Source: Streptomyces sp. Ru71 (lineage in GTDB: Bacteria; Actinomycetota; Actinomycetes; Streptomycetales; Streptomycetaceae). From it: a stretch of DNA of 64,000 bases. The stretch spans positions 47,508 through 111,507 of the forward strand of contig NZ_PQSS01000018.1 of the NCBI RefSeq assembly GCF_002920535.1, written 5' to 3'. The translations under genes were made by a program, and so were the position numbers. A model generated the notes under the pieces. The model was not told the origin of the DNA and did not search any database. It worked only from the letters and a program-made list of their open reading frames with translations. The stretch's first letter is position 1. Every line of letters starts with the position of its first letter. Below are positions 43,049 through 53,092 of the stretch, one piece after another.

Positions 43049-44346
43049 CAGGCGCCCTCCGCCTCGGCGGCCGGGGGCGGGGACGCTTGCCGGCGCTCGC
43101 CGGGTGCCGCAGCGCCCACCCTTCCCCAAGCACCTCCGACAGGCTCCGGTGCAGGGGGGACCGCCACCGCCCCAGCGGCACGACTGCCCGCTGCTGGGGA
43201 GGGATCGGCGGCGGTGTCCGCTGCTGCCGCGGCATCGGTGGCGGGCGGTGCCGTCGCAGCGGCGCTGCTGCCCGCTGCTACGGGGGAATCGGTGCCTGCG
43301 ACCACGTTGAGGAGGGTGTCCGCGTCCACGACGCCCACGCAGCGGCCCTCGTCCACCACCCGGGCCGGTTCGCCTGCGCGGGCCACCGCCTCGATCGCCT
43401 CCGAGACCGTGGCGTCCGGGCGGACGGCCGGGCCGGTGCCGGCCTCCTCGGCGGACGCCGGGCGCATGGCCCTGCGGACCGTCACGACCTGCTCGCGCGG
43501 GACGTCGCGGACGAACTCGCGGACGTAGTCGTCGGCCGGGGCGGAGACGATCTCCTCGGGCGTGCCGAGCTGGACGACCCGGCCGTCGCGCATCAGGGCG
43601 ATGCGGTCGCCGAGCTTGAGGGCCTCGCTGAGGTCGTGCGTGATGAAGACCATCGTGCGGCCCTCCTCGCGGTGCAGCCGCACGACCTCCTCCTGCATGT
43701 CGCGCCGGATCAGCGGGTCGAGCGCGCTGAACGGCTCGTCGAAGAGCAGGACTTCGGGGTCGACCGCCAGGGCCCGGGCGAGGCCCACGCGCTGGCGCTG
43801 GCCGCCGGACAGCTGGCCGGGGCGGCGGTGCTCCATGCCCTCCAGGCCGACCTTGGCGACGACCTCGGCGGCCCGCTCGCGCCGCTCGGACCTGCCGAGG
43901 CCCTGGATCTCCAGGCCGTAGGCCACGTTGTCGAGGACGGTGCGGTGCGGGAGCAGGCCGAAGTGCTGGAAGACCATCGCGGCGCGGTGCCGGCGCAGTT
44001 CGCGCAGCCGGGAGCGGTCCATGGCGCGCACGTCCTCGCCGTCGATGGCGATGGTCCCGGCGGTGGGCTCGATGAGCCGCGTCAGGCACCGCACCAGGGT
44101 GGACTTGCCGGAGCCGGACAGGCCCATGACGACGAAGACCTCGCCCTTGCGGACGTCGAAGGACACGTCCCGCACGGCGGCGGTGCAGCCGGTGCGGGCG
44201 CGCAGCTCGGCGGCGTCCAGCGCGGCCAGCTCCGGGTCGGCCGGGACGCGGTCGGCCTTGGGGCCGAAGACCTTCCACAGGCCGTCGACGGAGAAGACCG
44301 GCGCGTCGGTGGTGGGCGGCTTACGGGTGGGGACGGTGAGAGTCAT
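43048..44346 (-). CDS. Glycine betaine/choline ABC transporter ATPase (ProV/OpuAA type)
   Basis: ATP-binding subunit of 432 residues. Walker [10 protein letters not shown] is at 75-83, Q-loop in AMVFQHFG, signature [15 protein letters not shown], Walker [12 protein letters not shown], and the switch His in [14 protein letters not shown]-like pair follows ([21 protein letters not shown]), as in osmo-regulated OpuA. The last 80 residues are an Ala/Pro-rich tail of low complexity, which is unusual. ATG 44346 overlaps the betA stop by four bases; all five genes of the operon are coupled or near-coupled. Confidence 0.93.
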   Translation of the reverse strand: MTLTVPTRKPPTTDAPVFSVDGLWKVFGPKADRVPADPELAALDAAELRARTGCTAAVRDVSFDVRKGEVFVVMGLSGSGKSTLVRCLTRLIEPTAGTIAIDGEDVRAMDRSRLRELRRHRAAMVFQHFGLLPHRTVLDNVAYGLEIQGLGRSERRERAAEVVAKVGLEGMEHRRPGQLSGGQRQRVGLARALAVDPEVLLFDEPFSALDPLIRRDMQEEVVRLHREEGRTMVFITHDLSEALKLGDRIALMRDGRVVQLGTPEEIVSAPADDYVREFVRDVPREQVVTVRRAMRPASAEEAGTGPAVRPDATVSEAIEAVARAGEPARVVDEGRCVGVVDADTLLNVVAGTDSPVAAGSSAAATAPPATDAAAAADTAADPSPAAGSRAAGAVAVPPAPEPVGGAWGRVGAAAPGERRQASPPPAAEAEGA

Positions 44347-45884
44347 CGGGCGTCACCTCCGATCAGGTCGACGGCCTTCTCCCCGACCATGAGCACCCCG
44401 ATCATCGGGTTGACGGCGGTCATGGTCGGGAAGACGGACGCGTCGGCGATGCGAATGCCGTCCAGGCCGCGGATGCGCAGCTCCGGGTCCACGACGGCGA
44501 GTTCGTCGTCGGCGGCGCCCATCTTGCAGGTGCCGGCCGGGTGGTAGACGGTGTGCGCGACCTTGCGGGCGTACTCGCTCAGCTCGGCGTCGCCCAGCAC
44601 CTCCGGGCCGGGGCACACCTCGCGCTTGAGCCAGCCCGCCAGCGGCTCGGTCTGCGCGATCCTACGGGCGATGCGGATGCCGTCGACGAGCGTGCGGGCG
44701 TCGTAGTCGTCCTCGTCGGTGAAGTAGCGGAAGTCCAGGGCGGGCTTGACCGACGGGTCCGCGCTGGTCAGGTACAGGCGGCCGCGGGACTTCGGCTTGG
44801 GGATGTTGGGGGTCATCGACACCCCGAACTCCGGCCGCCGGTAGCCCAGTCGCTCCGGGTTGTCCGTGAACGGGATCTGGTAGAAGTGGAACATCAGGTC
44901 CGGGCCCGCGTGGTCCGGGTCGCGGCGCACGAACAGACCGGCGTCGGAGTCCATCGCCGAGTTCTCCGGGATGGGCCCGTGGGTCTCCCACACGATCACC
45001 GACTCGGGGTGGTCGAGCAGGTTCTCACCGACACCCGGCAGGTCCTGGACGACGGGGATGCCGAGCGCCTCAAGGTCCTTGCGGGGGCCGATGCCGGAGT
45101 GCAGCAGCAGCCGGGGCGAGTCGACGGCGCCCGCGCACAGCACGACCTCGCCCCGGGCCCGTATCAGCAGCTCCTCGCCGTCCTTGGTGCGCACGTGCAC
45201 GCCCTCGGCCCGGCCGTCGGTGATCTCCAGCTTGTACGCCCAGGTCTCCAGCAGGATCGTCAGGTTGGGCCGGTCGTCCATCACCGGGTGCAGATAGGCC
45301 ACGGAGGCGCTGGAGCGCTTGTTGTTCTCCGGGTGGTAGGCGAGGTCGAAGAAGCCGACGCCCTCGGTGAACGGCTTGCGGTTGAAGCCCTCGACGCGGG
45401 GCACCCCGAGCGCGGACTGCGCCGCGTCGACGAAGTCGCGGGCGATGGCGTTGCGGTCCTTCTCGTCGACCGAGACGATGTTGTTCAGCAGCCGGGCGTA
45501 GTACGCCTCCATCGGCACCGCGCCCCAGCCCTTGGCGCCGGCCGCCTCCCACTCGTCCCAGTCGGACGGCAGCGGCTTGAAGGAGATGAGCGTGTTGTGC
45601 GAGGAGCAGCCGCCGAGCACGCGGGCGCGGCTGTGCCGGATGTGGGAGTTGCCGCGGGGCTGCTCCACCGTCGGGTAGTCGTAGTCGAGTTCGCCGCCGA
45701 GCAGGCCCATCCAGCGGCGCAGGGTGAGGACGTCGTCGCGGCCGACGTCGCTGGGGCCGCCCTCGATGACGGCGACGGTGGTGTCGGGGTTCTCGGTGAG
45801 CCGGGAGGCGATGACGGAGCCGGCGGTGCCGCCTCCGACGACGACATAGTCGTAGACGTGCTCGTGGGGGGTGTTCTCGGGCAT
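44343..45884 (-). CDS. betA: Choline dehydrogenase (GMC oxidoreductase)
   Basis: FAD-dependent enzyme of 513 residues that oxidises choline to betaine aldehyde. The GMC start is [19 protein letters not shown], with GCSSHN in [13 protein letters not shown]. The C-terminal motif [14 protein letters not shown] has the expected catalytic His, and [16 protein letters not shown] is the second GMC signature. ATG 45884 is chosen because the open frame upstream has no similarity. It sits directly after betB and before the transporter genes, which fixes the substrate class; alcohols other than choline remain possible by sequence alone. Confidence 0.9.
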   Translation of the reverse strand: MPENTPHEHVYDYVVVGGGTAGSVIASRLTENPDTTVAVIEGGPSDVGRDDVLTLRRWMGLLGGELDYDYPTVEQPRGNSHIRHSRARVLGGCSSHNTLISFKPLPSDWDEWEAAGAKGWGAVPMEAYYARLLNNIVSVDEKDRNAIARDFVDAAQSALGVPRVEGFNRKPFTEGVGFFDLAYHPENNKRSSASVAYLHPVMDDRPNLTILLETWAYKLEITDGRAEGVHVRTKDGEELLIRARGEVVLCAGAVDSPRLLLHSGIGPRKDLEALGIPVVQDLPGVGENLLDHPESVIVWETHGPIPENSAMDSDAGLFVRRDPDHAGPDLMFHFYQIPFTDNPERLGYRRPEFGVSMTPNIPKPKSRGRLYLTSADPSVKPALDFRYFTDEDDYDARTLVDGIRIARRIAQTEPLAGWLKREVCPGPEVLGDAELSEYARKVAHTVYHPAGTCKMGAADDELAVVDPELRIRGLDGIRIADASVFPTMTAVNPMIGVLMVGEKAVDLIGGDAR

Positions 45885-45925
45885 GGGGGTGCTACTCCAG
45901 GGAGCTTTCGGGAAGGACGCGGGGC

Positions 45926-47452
45926 TCAGCCGGCGAACCAGCGGACGGGCTTGGGCGCCAGGTTCTGGTAGACGTGCTTGGCCTCTCGGTACTCGGCGAG
46001 TCCGGCCGGGCCGAGTTCGCGGCCGACGCCGCTCTTGCCGAAGCCGCCCCACTCCGCCTGCGGCAGGTAGGGGTGGAAGTCGTTGATCCAGACGGTGCCG
46101 TGCCGCAGCCGGGCCGCGACCCTGCGGGCCCGGGACGCGTCAGCGCTCCACACGGCGCCCGCGAGGCCGTACTCGGTGTCGTTGGCCAGCGCGATGGCCT
46201 CCTCCTCGGTGCGGAAGGTCTCCACGGTGAGGACCGGGCCGAAGACCTCCTCGCGGACGACGCGCATCTCGCGGTGGCAGGCGTCCAGGACGGTCGGCTC
46301 GTAGAAGTAGCCGGACTCCGGCCGTACGTCACTGGGTTCGGGCCGCTTGCCGCCGCAGCGCAGCACGGCGCCTTCCTGCAGCGCGGAGGCGACGTACGCC
46401 TCCACCTTGGCGCGGTGCTGCTCGGAGACGAGCGGGCCGCACTCGACGCCGTCGGCGGTGCCCCGGCCCAGGCGGATCTTCTGGGCGCGGCGGGTGAGTT
46501 CGGCGACGAAGCGTTCCCGGACGGACTCCTCGACGATGAGCCGGGCGCCGGCCGAGCAGACCTGGCCGCTGTGGATGAAGGCGGCGTTCAGGGCCTGGTC
46601 GACGGCCGTGTCGAAGCCGTCGTCGGTGGCGCAGGCGTCGGCGAAGACGACGTTGGGGTTCTTGCCGCCGAGTTCGAGGGCGACCTTCTTCACGCCGGGC
46701 GCGGCGGCCTGGGCGACCTTGGTGCCGCTGGCCAGGCCGCCGGTGAAGGAGACCAGGTCGACGTCGGGGTGCTCGGCGAGGCGGGCGCCGACGGTGTGGC
46801 CGGGGCCGGTGACGAGGTTGGCGACACCGGCGGGCAGTCCGGCCTCGGCGAGCAGGTCCAGCAGCGCGACGGTCGTCATCGGGGTGATCTCGCTGGGCTT
46901 GATCACGAAGGTGTTGCCGGCCGCGAGGGCGGGCGCGATCTTCCAACTGGCCTGGAGCAGTGGATAGTTCCACGGGGTGATCAGGGCGCACACCCCGACC
47001 GGCTCGTGTACGACGACGCTGTGGACGTCGGGCGTGCCGGCGTCGACGACCCGGCCGGGCGCCTCGGCGGCGACCAGGTCGGCGAAGTAGCGGAAGGCGT
47101 CGGCGACGCAGTCGACGTCGACCCGGCCCTCCTCGACGGTCTTGCCCGCGTCGCGGCTCTCCAGCAGGCCGAGTTCGTCGCGGTCGCGCACGAGCAGGTC
47201 GGCGACGCGGCGCAGCAGGGCGGCGCGTTCGGCGACGGGGGTGCGCGGCCAGGCGCCCTGCCCGCCGGCGAAGGCGTCGCGGGCGGCGGCGACGGCCAGG
47301 TCGGCGTCCTTCTCGTCGCCCTCGGCGACCACGGCGAACGGCCGTCCGTCCGCGGGGTCGAGGATCTCGCGCGTGGCTCCGGAGACGGCCGGCCGCCATT
47401 CCCCTCCCACGTGATGGGTCCGCCCCGCGTACTGGTGTTTGTGGTCCGCCAT
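45926..47452 (-). CDS. betB: Betaine aldehyde dehydrogenase
   Basis: NAD(P)-dependent enzyme of 508 residues that converts betaine aldehyde to glycine betaine. It has the aldehyde dehydrogenase motifs: PWNYPLLQASWKIAPALAAGN, the general base in ALELGGKNP and the catalytic Cys in SGQVCSAGARL. First gene of the operon betB-betA-ATPase-permease-SBP, so choline is imported and turned into the osmoprotectant. ATG 47452 opens a 220-base gap to the divergent MarR-GNAT gene, where the shared control region lies. Confidence 0.92.
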   Translation of the reverse strand: MADHKHQYAGRTHHVGGEWRPAVSGATREILDPADGRPFAVVAEGDEKDADLAVAAARDAFAGGQGAWPRTPVAERAALLRRVADLLVRDRDELGLLESRDAGKTVEEGRVDVDCVADAFRYFADLVAAEAPGRVVDAGTPDVHSVVVHEPVGVCALITPWNYPLLQASWKIAPALAAGNTFVIKPSEITPMTTVALLDLLAEAGLPAGVANLVTGPGHTVGARLAEHPDVDLVSFTGGLASGTKVAQAAAPGVKKVALELGGKNPNVVFADACATDDGFDTAVDQALNAAFIHSGQVCSAGARLIVEESVRERFVAELTRRAQKIRLGRGTADGVECGPLVSEQHRAKVEAYVASALQEGAVLRCGGKRPEPSDVRPESGYFYEPTVLDACHREMRVVREEVFGPVLTVETFRTEEEAIALANDTEYGLAGAVWSADASRARRVAARLRHGTVWINDFHPYLPQAEWGGFGKSGVGRELGPAGLAEYREAKHVYQNLAPKPVRWFAG

Positions 47453-47652
47453 GATCGGTACTTGCCTTCCGTTCCTGTTCGGTGCCCGTGGGTCACGTGC
47501 GTGTCCCCCACGGGGACCGTGAGCGCATGCCCGTACCCCTGATCGGCATGCGGAATCCGTGACCGAAAGTGTGCTGCCTCACGGAAAACACGCGCATAAA
47601 CGGACAAAAGGCATACAGGTGATCTCGGCCGTACCGAGGACATCCGGCTTTT

Positions 47653-47670
47653 CTTTGACTACAGTCAAAG
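47653..47670. promoter_or_regulatory. 18-base palindromic operator at the start of the MarR-GNAT gene
   Basis: CTTTGACT-AC-AGTCAAAG is a perfect dyad with eight-base arms and a two-base centre, ending two bases before the ATG at 47673. It has the size of MarR-family operators and would block translation initiation or transcription of the gene itself. It is 200 bases from the betB start, so control of the bet operon by the same protein is possible but not shown. Confidence 0.72.
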
Positions 47671-47672
47671 AC

Positions 47673-48572
47673 ATGGAATCGGTATCCGCACAGCACGTCG
47701 CGGCCCTGCGCCGGTTCAACCGGTCCTACACCCGGCGGATCGGGGCCCTCGACGACCACTACCTCGGCCAGGACCGCCCGCTCGGCCAGGCGCGGCTGCT
47801 GTTCGAGATCGCCGAGGCCGGACCCGGCGTTCCGCTGCGCGACCTGCGGGCGCGGCTCGGTCTGGACGCCGGTTATCTGAGCCGGATGGTCAAGGCGCTC
47901 CAGGACCAGGGCCTGGTCCGGCTGCGCACCCACCCGGACGACAGCCGGGTGCGCACGGCGGAGCTCACCCGGGCCGGGCGGGTGGAGATCGAGGAGCAGA
48001 ACCGCCGCGCCGACGCCCTCGCCGAAGGGCTGCTGGACGGGCTGACGCCCCAGCAGCGCGAGCGGCTCACCGATGCCCTCGGTACCGCGCAGCGCCTGCT
48101 GCGGCTGGCCGCACTCACCGTCGAGCGCGTCGACGGCGCCTCCCCGGACGCCCGGGCATGCCTGGCCGCCTACGCCGCCGACCTCGACGCCCGCTTCCCG
48201 GAGGGCTTCGACGCCGGCGACCTGGTCACGCCCGAGGAGGTGTCCGGGGACGCGGGCGCGTTCTTCGTGGCGTACGAGGAGGGGCGGCCCGTGGGCTGCG
48301 GGGCGCTGCGCCGCCTGGAGCCGGGCGTGGCGGAGATCAAGCATGTATGGGTGCATCCGGACGCGCGCCGCCTGGGCCTCGCCCGCCGGCTGCTGCACGC
48401 CCTGGAGGCCGAGGCGTCGCGGCGCGGCCACGACGTCGTACGCCTCGACACGCACACCGCGCTCACCGAGGCACAGGCGATGTACCGGGCGAGCGGCTAC
48501 CGGGAGATCCCGGCGTATTCGGAGCATGTGTACGCCGGTCACTGGTTCGAGAAGCGGCTGGCTCCCCGCTGA
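47673..48572 (+). CDS. MarR-family regulator fused to a GNAT acetyltransferase
   Basis: Two-domain protein of 299 residues. The MarR winged-helix part (1-145) has LGQARLLFEIAEAGPGVPLRDL, LGLDAGYLSRMVKALQDQGLV and DDSRVRTAELTRAG. The GNAT part (150-299) ends with the acetyl-CoA loop VWVHPDARRLGLARRLL, then VVRLDTHTALTEAQAMYRASGY. Such fusions are widespread in actinobacteria; the acetylated molecule may be the inducer. ATG 47673 lies directly after a palindrome and has no clear ribosome site, so it may be poorly or leaderlessly translated. Divergent from the betaine operon. Confidence 0.9.
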   Translation: MESVSAQHVAALRRFNRSYTRRIGALDDHYLGQDRPLGQARLLFEIAEAGPGVPLRDLRARLGLDAGYLSRMVKALQDQGLVRLRTHPDDSRVRTAELTRAGRVEIEEQNRRADALAEGLLDGLTPQQRERLTDALGTAQRLLRLAALTVERVDGASPDARACLAAYAADLDARFPEGFDAGDLVTPEEVSGDAGAFFVAYEEGRPVGCGALRRLEPGVAEIKHVWVHPDARRLGLARRLLHALEAEASRRGHDVVRLDTHTALTEAQAMYRASGYREIPAYSEHVYAGHWFEKRLAPR

Positions 48573-48587
48573 CGCCGGGCCGACACG

Positions 48588-48624
48588 ACGAGGCCCGCCC
48601 CGCGTCATGCGGGACAGGCCTCGT
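48588..48624. terminator. Hairpin between MarR-GNAT gene and tRNA
   Basis: ACGAGGCC at 48588-48595 pairs with GGCCTCGT at 48617-48624, and inside it CCCGC/GCGGG adds a second stem. It lies 15 bases after the plus-strand stop codon and seven bases beyond the tRNA 3' end on the minus strand, so it may serve both. Confidence 0.72.
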
Positions 48625-48630
48625 TCTCGG

Positions 48631-48700
48631 AGCGCCGGGCAGGCCTTGCACCTGCATCTCCCCGCAGGAAGCGGGGCGTCTTTCCTTGGACCACCAACGC
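48631..48700 (-). tRNA. Atypical tRNA-Gly (anticodon TCC)
   Basis: A 70-base cloverleaf can be folded on the minus strand. Acceptor stem GCGTTGG/CCGGCGC has two G-U pairs. The D-arm has G18-G19, the anticodon stem is CCCCG/CGGGG with loop CTTCCTG, the variable loop has four bases, and the T-stem is GCAGG/CCTGC. Discriminator U73 and bases C35-C36 match bacterial glycine identity. Unusual features are G55 in the T-loop (TGCAAGG in place of TTCAAGG), U37 next to the anticodon, and genomic CCG instead of CCA. The canonical structure may be adapted for a non-ribosomal role. Assignment rests on manual folding. Confidence 0.62.
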
Positions 48701-48721
48701 ACAGCCTGGCGCCGGGTTTTC

Positions 48722-48762
48722 CGGCGGCCGGTGTGTGATCGACTATAGCGCACCGGCCGCCG
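48722..48762. terminator. Hairpin after mdh, overlapping a possible tRNA promoter
   Basis: A 12-base-pair perfect stem CGGCGGCCGGTG/CACCGGCCGCCG with a 17-base loop, 28 bases past the mdh stop on the minus strand. The loop contains TATAGT on that strand, which could be the -10 element of the atypical tRNA gene 33-40 bases downstream; the -35 position is weak. Confidence 0.6.
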
Positions 48763-48789
48763 AAGATCGACTCGGGCTGGGACCCGGAC

Positions 48790-49863
<1,074 letters not shown>

Positions 49864-50034
49864 TCAGGCTATCGCGCATCCGGCAAGCCGTTCGGCCGGG
49901 GCGCGTGTGGCCCACCCCACAGAGTGGCACATCCGGTGAGCAATCCCCACGAAGGACGACGACCACGGGCCCGGAGGCCCGGGGAGACGGGGACAACGGC
50001 CAGGGATCGGGAGGGCCGGGAGGCCGGGGACGAC

Positions 50035-50075
50035 GACGGCCGCCGGTCCGGGAGAGGTGGGACCTGGCGGCCGTC
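50035..50075 (-). terminator. Hairpin downstream of the 50174-51367 gene
   Basis: GACGGCCGCCGGTCC at 50035-50049 pairs with GGACCTGGCGGCCGTC at 50060-50075, with one bulged base. It lies about 100 bases after the stop codon on the minus strand. No T-run. Confidence 0.6.
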
Positions 50076-50173
50076 GGGTGGGGGTACCGTTGCCGGACTC
50101 CCGTGGGGGGATACCGGTCGCCTGCCCGGTCTGGCGCGGGCCATGCGTGTCCGCGGCGAAATCCCCGGTTTCT

Positions 50174-51367
50174 TTACTTCGCGCACCCCTTCTGCCCGGA
50201 CGCCAGCGTCGCGCAGGCCGAGGCCTCGCCCGCGTCCTTGACGGCGACCATCGGGGTGTACGCGATGGTGTCGCCGATGGCCGTGATGGACCCCTCCTGC
50301 CGCGCCCCGCCGGCGCTGACCTGGACGGTGTCGCCCTGCGCGGCCCGGGTGATCCGGCCCCAGGCGGCGCCGCAGGTCCTGCTGTAGCGGACCTCGACGA
50401 CGGTGGCGCCGACGGTCGCGGTCTTGGCGGTGGTGACCAGGTTGCCGCTGCACCCCATCGCCTCGGCGTCCTTGCCCGTGCAGCTCGCACCGCTGCACTT
50501 CACGCCGGGCGGCAGGTTCACGGGGGCGGTGGCGGTGGGTGAGGGCGAGGTGCCGCGGCCCTCGTTCTTGCCGTCGCCGCCGCGGTCGGTGAAGAAGAAC
50601 ACCGCCGCGATGACGACGAGCACACCGACGAGCCCCGCGAGGAACATCGTCAGCCGCTGCTTGCCGCCACCCTGGCCGCCGCCCCGGGAACCCGCCGGGG
50701 CCGCGGGTGTCACCGGGCCCGGAGGCGTCACCGGGGGCGTCACCGGCGTACCGGAACCGGTGCGGGCCCCGCCCACGGGGGACGGCCCCCGGTAGCCGGC
50801 CAGGCCCCACGAGTTGCGGCCCTCGCCGTCACGCGGCTCCGCGTCACCGCCGCGGGCGTCCTCGATGTCACGGGCCACCGGCTGCGGCGGCACCGCCGGG
50901 GACGCGTCGGCCGCCGGCCGGGGCGGCACCGTCGGGGAGACGCCCGCGGGACCGGCGACCGGCGTGGCCGTGGCGCTGCCGCCCTTGCGGGCCGCCCGGC
51001 CGCCCGGCTCACCGGCCTCCGGCGCCCCGAGGTCGCCGAGCGCGGCACGGGCCTGGGATATCCGGATGGCCTCCATGGTCCTGTCGTGGCGCATCTCCGC
51101 ACGGCTCCAGGCGCGTTCGGCGAGCTCCCACATGGTCGTCAGATGGACGGGATGCGTCCCGGTGACCTCGGCCAGCGCGATGATCGCCCCCTTGGGCGCG
51201 AGGAGCCGCCCGCCCAGGTAACGCTCCCAGGACGTCTTGCTGTAGCCCGTGCGGTCGGCCAGCGCGGCGATGCTCAGGCCGCTGCGGTCCACGAGCCGCC
51301 GCAGCTGCCCGGTGAACTCCTTGATCTGTGGATCGAGTTCGTCGGGCAAGGCCCTCCAACGAGGCAT
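50174..51367 (-). CDS. HTH (XRE)-membrane protein with a C-terminal DUF2690 domain
   Basis: Protein of 397 residues. The cytoplasmic N-terminal HTH (residues 15-75) reads LRRLVDRSGLSIAALADRTGY and SKTSWERYLGGRLLAPKG. A disordered Pro/Ala linker follows, then one helix (RLTMFLAGLVGVLVVIAAVFFF) at about 255-277. Outside the membrane is a DUF2690-type domain with conserved Cys (VKCSGASCTGKDAEAMGC; VVEVRYSRTCGAAWGRI). The architecture suggests a DNA-binding protein tethered to the membrane and sensing a wall signal. ATG 51367 has GGGGAAG upstream. The paralog at 51701-52156 lacks the outside domain. Confidence 0.85.
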   Translation of the reverse strand: MPRWRALPDELDPQIKEFTGQLRRLVDRSGLSIAALADRTGYSKTSWERYLGGRLLAPKGAIIALAEVTGTHPVHLTTMWELAERAWSRAEMRHDRTMEAIRISQARAALGDLGAPEAGEPGGRAARKGGSATATPVAGPAGVSPTVPPRPAADASPAVPPQPVARDIEDARGGDAEPRDGEGRNSWGLAGYRGPSPVGGARTGSGTPVTPPVTPPGPVTPAAPAGSRGGGQGGGKQRLTMFLAGLVGVLVVIAAVFFFTDRGGDGKNEGRGTSPSPTATAPVNLPPGVKCSGASCTGKDAEAMGCSGNLVTTAKTATVGATVVEVRYSRTCGAAWGRITRAAQGDTVQVSAGGARQEGSITAIGDTIAYTPMVAVKDAGEASACATLASGQKGCAK

Positions 51368-51700
51368 TGCTTCCCCTTCCCCCCATGACGTGCTTGCTGT
51401 TCCCCCGCGCGCCTGTGCCGTGGTCACCGGTCTGGCTACCCACAGGGATGCGCCCACCAAGGATCTCAGTTCCCCGGACTGGGGCGCACGGGAGCATTCG
51501 GGCCGGGGCCATGCACCGTCGCACGCCCGGCCGTGCACCGTCCAGTGGGACGTCCCGAAGCGTCCCGATCGGACACGTTAGCCCCTTTCCACGGGCCCTT
51601 CAGGGCGCATCCCGGAACCTGTCGACACATCGACACAAACGGAAACACAGGCGTGACCTCGCCCGCACCAGGGCTGCCTGGCCGCCCCGTCCGTCCCGCC
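51368..51700. other. Upstream region of the DUF2690 gene
   Basis: A 333-base gene-free stretch. It contains the promoter region of the 50174-51367 gene and the region after the 51701-52156 stop. Repeated GTCCCGA and GCACCGTC words occur around 51500-51560, but I could not place a -35/-10 pair with confidence. Confidence 0.5.
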
Positions 51701-52156
51701 TCACGCGGAGAGGACGACACCGGCCAGGACGGTGAGCAGCAGGGCGCACAGCAGCAGCACGGCGACGAGCAGCAGCCGCCCGGCGGGCCGGGCCGGGGGC
51801 GGCTCCTCAAGCCGCTCCCACCAGGGGATGGTCGGGTCGTCGTCGTAGGGATCGCCGTCCTCGGCGGCCGCCGGCTCGGGGCGCGGCCAGGCCTCGACGG
51901 CCACCTCGTGGCGTACGGCGACCCGCTCCGCGTCCTGCTCGGACAGCCCGGCGACCCGGCACAGCGCGGTCACGGCCTGCCGGGGCGGCGGCTGTACGGC
52001 GTTGAGGTAACGCTGCCAGGAGGACTTGCTGTAGGCGGTGCGGGCTCCCAGGGCGGCCAGGCTGAGCCCGGTCGCGTCCTTGAGTTCCCTGAGCTGCGCC
52101 ACGAAGTTCCGTACCTCCGGCGGCAGCCCGTCCGGCAGCGGCCGCCAGCCGCCCAT
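51701..52156 (-). CDS. Short HTH-membrane protein, paralog of 50174-51367
   Basis: Protein of 151 residues. The HTH (residues 15-75: LRELKDATGLSLAALGARTAY, SKSSWQRYLNAVQPPPRQAV) matches the 50174-51367 N-terminus closely. An acidic linker (DGDPYDDDPTIPWWERLEEP) leads to a C-terminal helix (LLLVAVLLLCALLLTVLAGVV). There is no outside domain. Truncation or an independent member of the family are both possible; the two lie in the same orientation 333 bases apart. ATG 52156 lacks a clear ribosome site. Confidence 0.78.
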   Translation of the reverse strand: MGGWRPLPDGLPPEVRNFVAQLRELKDATGLSLAALGARTAYSKSSWQRYLNAVQPPPRQAVTALCRVAGLSEQDAERVAVRHEVAVEAWPRPEPAAAEDGDPYDDDPTIPWWERLEEPPPARPAGRLLLVAVLLLCALLLTVLAGVVLSA

Positions 52157-52395
52157 CGCCCACCTCCGCGCGCAAACCCTGGTCCCTACCCGGTCGGTTC
52201 GGGTGACGACACCTGACGCCGAATCGGTTCCGCGGATGTGGCAGGTCCAGGACACCGTAGCGGAACGGTCACCTCCGTGGCACAGCGCGCTGACAGCCGT
52301 TGAACACCCCGCCCACAGTGCGAAAACGTTGCTCCCGGCGGCGGCCCGTCCTTGCTCGGGGGAGGGGATGGGCCCCGCCACCCCACCGGGACCGC

Positions 52396-53070
52396 TCAGC
52401 CGCCCGGTCTCACCAGACCCGTCTCGTAGGCGAGAACCACCGCCTGGGCCCGGCTGTCGAGGTCGAGTTTGGACATCGTGCGGTTGAGGTGCGTCTTGAC
52501 CGTGGCCTCGCTGATGTAGAGGCGGTCGGCGATCTCCAGGTTGGACAGGCCGCGCGCGGTCAGCGTGAGGACCTCCAGTTCGCGCGAGGTCAGCGCGGCC
52601 AGGTCCGGCGGGGAGCCGTCCCGCTCGGCGGTGCCGCGCCGGCTGGCGAAGGCCTCGACCAGGCGCCGGGTGACGCTCGGCGCGAAGAGCGCGTCCCCGC
52701 CCTCCACCGCCCGCACCGCCGCCAGCAGCCGCTCCGGCCCGGAGTCCTTCAGCAGGAAGCCGGACGCACCGGCCCGCAGCGCGCCGTAGACGTACTCGTC
52801 CAGGTCGAAGGTGGTCAGGATCAGGACGCGCGGCACCGGGTCAGCGGCCTCGGCGAGGATGCGCTCGGTGGCCTCGATGCCGTTCATGCCGGGCATGCGG
52901 ATGTCCATCAGGACCACGTCGGGCCGGGTCTCGGCGGCCAGCCGCACCGCCTCCTGGCCGTCCCCGGCCTCCCCGGCCACCTCGAAGCCGGGCGCGGCGT
53001 TCAGCAGCCCCACCAGGCCGGCCCGGATCAGGAACTGGTCGTCGACGACGAGCACCCTGGTCATCGTCAT
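52396..53070 (-). CDS. NarL/LuxR-family response regulator
   Basis: Two-component regulator of 224 residues. The receiver domain has the acidic pair VVDDQ at 8-11, phospho-acceptor Asp56 in VVLMDIRMPGMNG and the conserved Thr/Lys in ILTTFDLDEY and FLLKDSG. The LuxR-type HTH (about 155-215) reads LTSRELEVLTLTARGLSNLEIADRL and EATVKTHLNRTMSKL (given in parts). It is paired with the kinase starting upstream at 54244, 22 bases away, and belongs to the DesR/LiaR group. Confidence 0.95.
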   Translation of the reverse strand: MTMTRVLVVDDQFLIRAGLVGLLNAAPGFEVAGEAGDGQEAVRLAAETRPDVVLMDIRMPGMNGIEATERILAEAADPVPRVLILTTFDLDEYVYGALRAGASGFLLKDSGPERLLAAVRAVEGGDALFAPSVTRRLVEAFASRRGTAERDGSPPDLAALTSRELEVLTLTARGLSNLEIADRLYISEATVKTHLNRTMSKLDLDSRAQAVVLAYETGLVRPGG

Positions 53071-53092
53071 CCCGTCCGCCCCCCGCCGTGCC

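Noticed and set aside
48631..48700. Canonical tRNA-Asp or tRNA-Ala
   Set aside because: The anticodon loop CTTCCTG reads UCC, and the discriminator and acceptor pairs fit glycine. A first alternative acceptor fold (GCGCCAG) left the D-region about ten bases too long and was discarded.
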